From Gammaproteobacteria bacterium (lineage in GTDB: Bacteria > Pseudomonadota > Gammaproteobacteria > Chromatiales > Chromatiaceae), in NCBI GenBank assembly GCA_015767355.1, contig JADWMH010000140.1, forward strand, positions 1-5,627: 5,627 nt of DNA, written 5' to 3'. Shown one piece after another: positions 5,614 through 5,627 of this stretch. Positions within the stretch are counted from its first letter, which is position 1; every line of letters starts with the position of its first letter. The notes under the pieces were generated by a model that was not told where the DNA came from, did not search any database, and saw nothing but the letters and a program-made list of their open reading frames with translations. The position numbers and the translations under genes are program-made.

Positions 5614-5627
5614 GGGGACAGACCACG
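5614..5627. repeat. Possible edge of a transposase-associated repeat
   Basis: The window ends in GGGGACAGACCACG. From memory, this word recurs in many bacterial genomes beside genes for REP-associated tyrosine (Y1/IS200-like) transposases. It lies about 40 bases upstream of the DoxX start. Only 14 bases are visible, so whether a transposase or only a remnant follows cannot be told. Confidence 0.3.

Overview
The window looks like chromosomal DNA of a gammaproteobacterium. The LapB and PyrF proteins are of the enterobacterial type and lie in the conserved lapB-pyrF order. Gene density is normal and no plasmid or phage genes are seen. The intergenic spaces are unusually rich in dispersed palindromic repeats, which suggests a repeat-rich, perhaps environmental or symbiotic, lineage. 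The exact genus cannot be told from the sequence alone.

Layout from left to right: positions 1-117 hold an 11-bp hairpin and a divergent copy of an intergenic repeat. htpG (Hsp90 chaperone, minus strand) fills 118-2034. A 259-bp gap (2035-2293) is mostly a composite palindromic repeat of about 170 bp. pyrF (2294-2983) and lapB (2996-4153) form a tight minus-strand operon with only 12 bp between them. A divergent spacer of 149 bp leads to a plus-strand short-chain dehydrogenase (4303-5016). This gene converges on a minus-strand DoxX-family membrane protein (5127-5573), and the 110 bp between them are packed with an AGGTTTT tandem array and a CACGAAA-type inverted repeat. The window ends in a short sequence that resembles the flanks of REP-associated transposase elements.

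Functionally these are mostly housekeeping genes: protein folding (HtpG), de novo pyrimidine synthesis (PyrF) and control of lipopolysaccharide synthesis (LapB). The dehydrogenase and DoxX proteins have recognisable folds but no assignable substrate, and nothing links them to each other beyond position. lapA, which usually precedes lapB in gammaproteobacteria, is not next to it here.

I did not find a convincing new biological system. The most interesting content is the non-coding repeat structure: two related palindromic elements bracketing htpG, and a composite repeat in the convergent gap.
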